A stretch of DNA of 7,607 bases, taken from positions 1 to 7,607 of the forward strand of contig CASEPH010000191.1 in NCBI GenBank assembly GCA_949289625.1, in the 5' to 3' direction. The DNA comes from an uncultured Clostridia bacterium (GTDB lineage Bacteria > Bacillota_A > Clostridia > Oscillospirales > Oscillospiraceae). Below, piece by piece: positions 6,586 to 7,607 of this stretch. Each line of letters starts with the position of its first letter. Position 1 is the first letter of the stretch. Made by a program: the position numbers and the translations under genes. A model generated the notes under the pieces. That model did no database searches, was not told the DNA's origin, and worked only from the letters and a program-made list of their open reading frames with translations.

Positions 6586-7125
6586 TCAGCCCGGGAAAAA
6601 GGGGTTTTCTCCCCCGCTGAAGCTCTCATACCCTGTAAAGTTTTGGGGCATCTGCATGGCCTGGTCGGACTGCGGTGTAGCAGTAGGTGCCGCAGCAGGC
6701 GCCGCCGGCGCTGCCGAGTAATTCCGCTGGCCTGCATCGCCCGCTTCCTGCGGTTTGGCATTCTGCTCCTTCTTCTGATTCCCTCCGTTGTGGGAAAATT
6801 TGATGTCGTCGAGGCTGATAACCGGCGAGGTCCGAACCTCTCCGGTCTCCTTGTCTGTCCAGCGCTCCTCGTCGTAGTCGCCGCACAAGTTGACGAACGA
6901 ACCCTCCTTGAGCTTCATCTTCTTGATGCGCTCGCAGAGGTCGCCAAAGGCCTTGACCTTCAGGTTGACCCAGCGGTGGTTGTTTTCCGCCCGGCTGTCA
7001 TATTTGCGCTTGCCGACCTGGAAAACCGCGAATTCGCCGCCGTTTTCGCTGTTGAAAAAGCGGATCGCCGGCGCACCGTCGTACCCTCTGGATACAACGG
7101 CATCTGTGATAATGATTTTCATCAT
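6586..7125 (-). CDS. ssb: Single-stranded DNA-binding protein
   Basis: 179 residues. Residues 1-112 form the OB-fold expected of a bacterial SSB: strands around KIIITDAVVSRG, PAIRFFNS and FAVFQVGKR, the WVNLKVKAFGDLCERIKKMKLKEGSFVNLCGDY core typical of the family, and the closing PVISLDDIKF. Residues 113-179 are a disordered tail rich in Q, G, A and P. The end, ENPFFPG, contains a PF pair but lacks the usual acidic DDDIPF tip. The start is the first of two adjacent ATGs; AAAGGAG lies 11 nt upstream. SSB coats single-stranded DNA during replication, repair or conjugative transfer and recruits partners by its tail. As first gene after a strong promoter it should be well expressed. The OB sequence resembles SSBs carried by Firmicute conjugative elements and phages rather than the chromosomal copy, but that is judgement by eye. 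Confidence 0.93.
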   Translation of the reverse strand: MMKIIITDAVVSRGYDGAPAIRFFNSENGGEFAVFQVGKRKYDSRAENNHRWVNLKVKAFGDLCERIKKMKLKEGSFVNLCGDYDEERWTDKETGEVRTSPVISLDDIKFSHNGGNQKKEQNAKPQEAGDAGQRNYSAAPAAPAAAPTATPQSDQAMQMPQNFTGYESFSGGENPFFPG

Positions 7126-7145
7126 GGCTATTACTGCTCCTTTCC

Positions 7146-7161
7146 GCAGGTCTCACCCTGC
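7146..7161 (-). promoter_or_regulatory. Small hairpin beside the ssb ribosome binding site
   Basis: On the minus strand GCAGG, loop GTGAGA, CCTGC forms a 5-bp stem ending 2 nt before GAAAGGAG. It could modulate access to the ribosome binding site. A second 5-bp stem (CCCGC/GCGGG, 7183-7197) lies between it and the terminator. Both are short, so chance is possible. Confidence 0.35.
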
Positions 7162-7200
7162 ATTCAAATGATTTTATTTCAACCCGCATTTCGCGGGCAG

Positions 7201-7245
7201 AAAACAAAAAAAGTGCCAAACGGCGCGATAGCGCCATTTGACACT
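7201..7245 (-). terminator. Strong intrinsic terminator upstream of ssb
   Basis: The minus strand reads AGTGTCAAATGGCGC, loop TATC, GCGCCGTTTGGCACT, then TTTTTTGTTTT. The stem is 15 bp, with two G-U wobbles in minus-strand RNA that become A-C mismatches on the plus strand, so the orientation is clear. It lies between the promoter at 7299-7327 and the ssb start. It therefore terminates read-through from the right-hand gene and also most transcripts from that promoter unless antitermination occurs. Confidence 0.88.
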
Positions 7246-7263
7246 GTGGTACACGGGAACTTT

Positions 7264-7280
7264 GTTTTCAAATTGAAAAC
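7264..7280. promoter_or_regulatory. 17-bp perfect palindrome, operator-like
   Basis: GTTTTCAA A TTGAAAAC is a perfect inverted repeat with one central base. It sits about 12-28 nt downstream of the transcription start predicted from the promoter, where a bound dimeric repressor would block elongation or initiation. The same bases could form a small RNA hairpin. No protein is assigned. Confidence 0.5.
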
Positions 7281-7298
7281 ACGGTTACTATTGACTTG

Positions 7299-7327
7299 AT
7301 TATAGCATGGTGAATTGCAAAGGTCAA
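7299..7327 (-). promoter_or_regulatory. Sigma-A type promoter for ssb operon or leader RNA
   Basis: On the minus strand TTGACC (7327-7322) is separated by exactly 17 nt from TATAAT (7304-7299), and the bases before the -10 read ATGC, giving an extended TGn element. Transcription should start near 7292. The leader to the ssb ATG would be about 170 nt and contains the palindrome, the terminator and the small hairpins. The -35 overlaps a quasi-palindrome GGTCAATATTTACC (7322-7335), a second possible operator. Confidence 0.88.
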
Positions 7328-7372
7328 TATTTACCGTTGTCCCGACTGCATTCCTTGAATGACATACTTGCC

Positions 7373-7402
7373 ATAGGCGGTTTATTTCTTTTATCCGCCT
7401 AT
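7373..7402 (-). repeat. Hairpin around the stop codon of the right-edge gene
   Basis: ATAGGCGG and CCGCCTAT form a perfect 8-bp stem around an A/T-rich 14-nt loop that holds the TAA stop codon at 7391-7393. There is no T-tract after the stem in either direction. It may be a 3'-end stabilising structure or chance. Confidence 0.4.
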
Positions 7403-7607
7403 ATCCTGACCACCCGGCACCATCGCCAAGTAGGCGTGCAGGCGGTGAACACCCTGCCACTCATAGAGCGGAGCGGTATCTGCGATATACAAAGTCACTA
7501 CATCACCCTCCCGGACAGAGGTATGCCTGTTCCTGAGCATGACCAAAAGAGCCTTCCCATTTGTCTCTAGCAGAATGGATTTGGGCCGCTGGCGCAGGGA
7601 AGTTCGC
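7391..7607 (-). CDS. 3' end of an unrecognised protein (partial, N-terminus off the right edge)
   Basis: The frame is open from the window edge to a TAA at 7391-7393 and gives 71 residues with no visible start, so this is the C-terminal part of a larger gene. It includes KSILLETNGKALLVMLRN, then TSVREGDVVTLYIADT and YEWQGVHRLHAYLAM, ending in GGQDIGG. The alternating hydrophobic pattern suggests beta strands, perhaps a small barrel. I do not recognise the family. Spacing and the promoter in between show that it belongs to a separate transcription unit on the same strand. The frame is supported by its length and protein-like composition; the other two minus frames are interrupted in this stretch. 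Confidence 0.65.
   Translation of the reverse strand, partial: RTSLRQRPKSILLETNGKALLVMLRNRHTSVREGDVVTLYIADTAPLYEWQGVHRLHAYLAMVPGGQDIGG

Noticed and set aside
6544..7299. 251-codon plus-strand frame across ssb and its leader
   Set aside because: It is antisense to a clear SSB and runs through the terminator and promoter; no ribosome binding site or domain supports it.
7179..7460. 93-codon minus-strand frame across the promoter region
   Set aside because: It covers the promoter, palindrome and terminator and overlaps the right-edge gene in another frame; no ribosome binding site.
1..7607. tRNA, rRNA, CRISPR array, insertion sequence or attachment site
   Set aside because: No spaced direct repeats, transposase-like protein, terminal inverted repeat pair with target duplication, or cloverleaf-type sequence was seen on either strand.

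Overview
The window looks like part of a mobile or plasmid-borne accessory region from a low-to-medium-GC Firmicute, most likely a gut Clostridia-type bacterium (Oscillospiraceae or Lachnospiraceae). This is inferred from strong GGAGG-type ribosome binding sites, use of TTG starts, short gaps and overlaps, a near-consensus sigma-A promoter, and an SSB of the type common on Firmicute conjugative elements and phages. No transfer, integrase, replication or host housekeeping gene is visible, so the element type is not proven.

Every supported gene is on the minus strand, so the window reads right to left. At the right edge is the 3' end of an unrecognised gene (7391..>7607). A 265-bp gap follows (7126..7390). 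It holds a very good promoter (TTGACC, 17 bp, TATAAT with an extended -10), two palindromic operator-like sequences, a strong intrinsic terminator downstream of that promoter, and a small hairpin beside the ssb ribosome binding site. This is the layout of an attenuated leader or a short terminated RNA.

The apparent operon is then ssb (6586..7125), a small unknown gene (6101..6481), a single-pass membrane protein (5371..6135), a 620-residue MoxR-like AAA+ ATPase (3494..5356), an 800-residue protein joining an HExxH zincin-like region to a CobT/NorD-like von Willebrand A (VWA) domain (1055..3457), a 109-residue unknown protein (660..989), and a sigma-70-like protein with a shortened region 4 (16..555). 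A ribosome binding site at the left edge suggests that the operon continues. Two long hairpins without good T-tracts lie between genes (after ssb and after the VWA gene) and may set relative expression.

The core of biological interest is the adjacent AAA+ and VWA genes. In known pairs (NorQ/NorD, CbbQ/CbbO, CobS/CobT, RavA/ViaA) the ATPase and its VWA partner form a chaperone that remodels or activates a target protein. Here the VWA partner also carries a HELGH motif with a downstream glutamate pair, the ATPase has a large insertion and a glutamine in place of the Walker B aspartate, and the pair travels with SSB, a membrane-anchored protein and a sigma-like protein. A target on mobile-element DNA or at the membrane is plausible but is inference.
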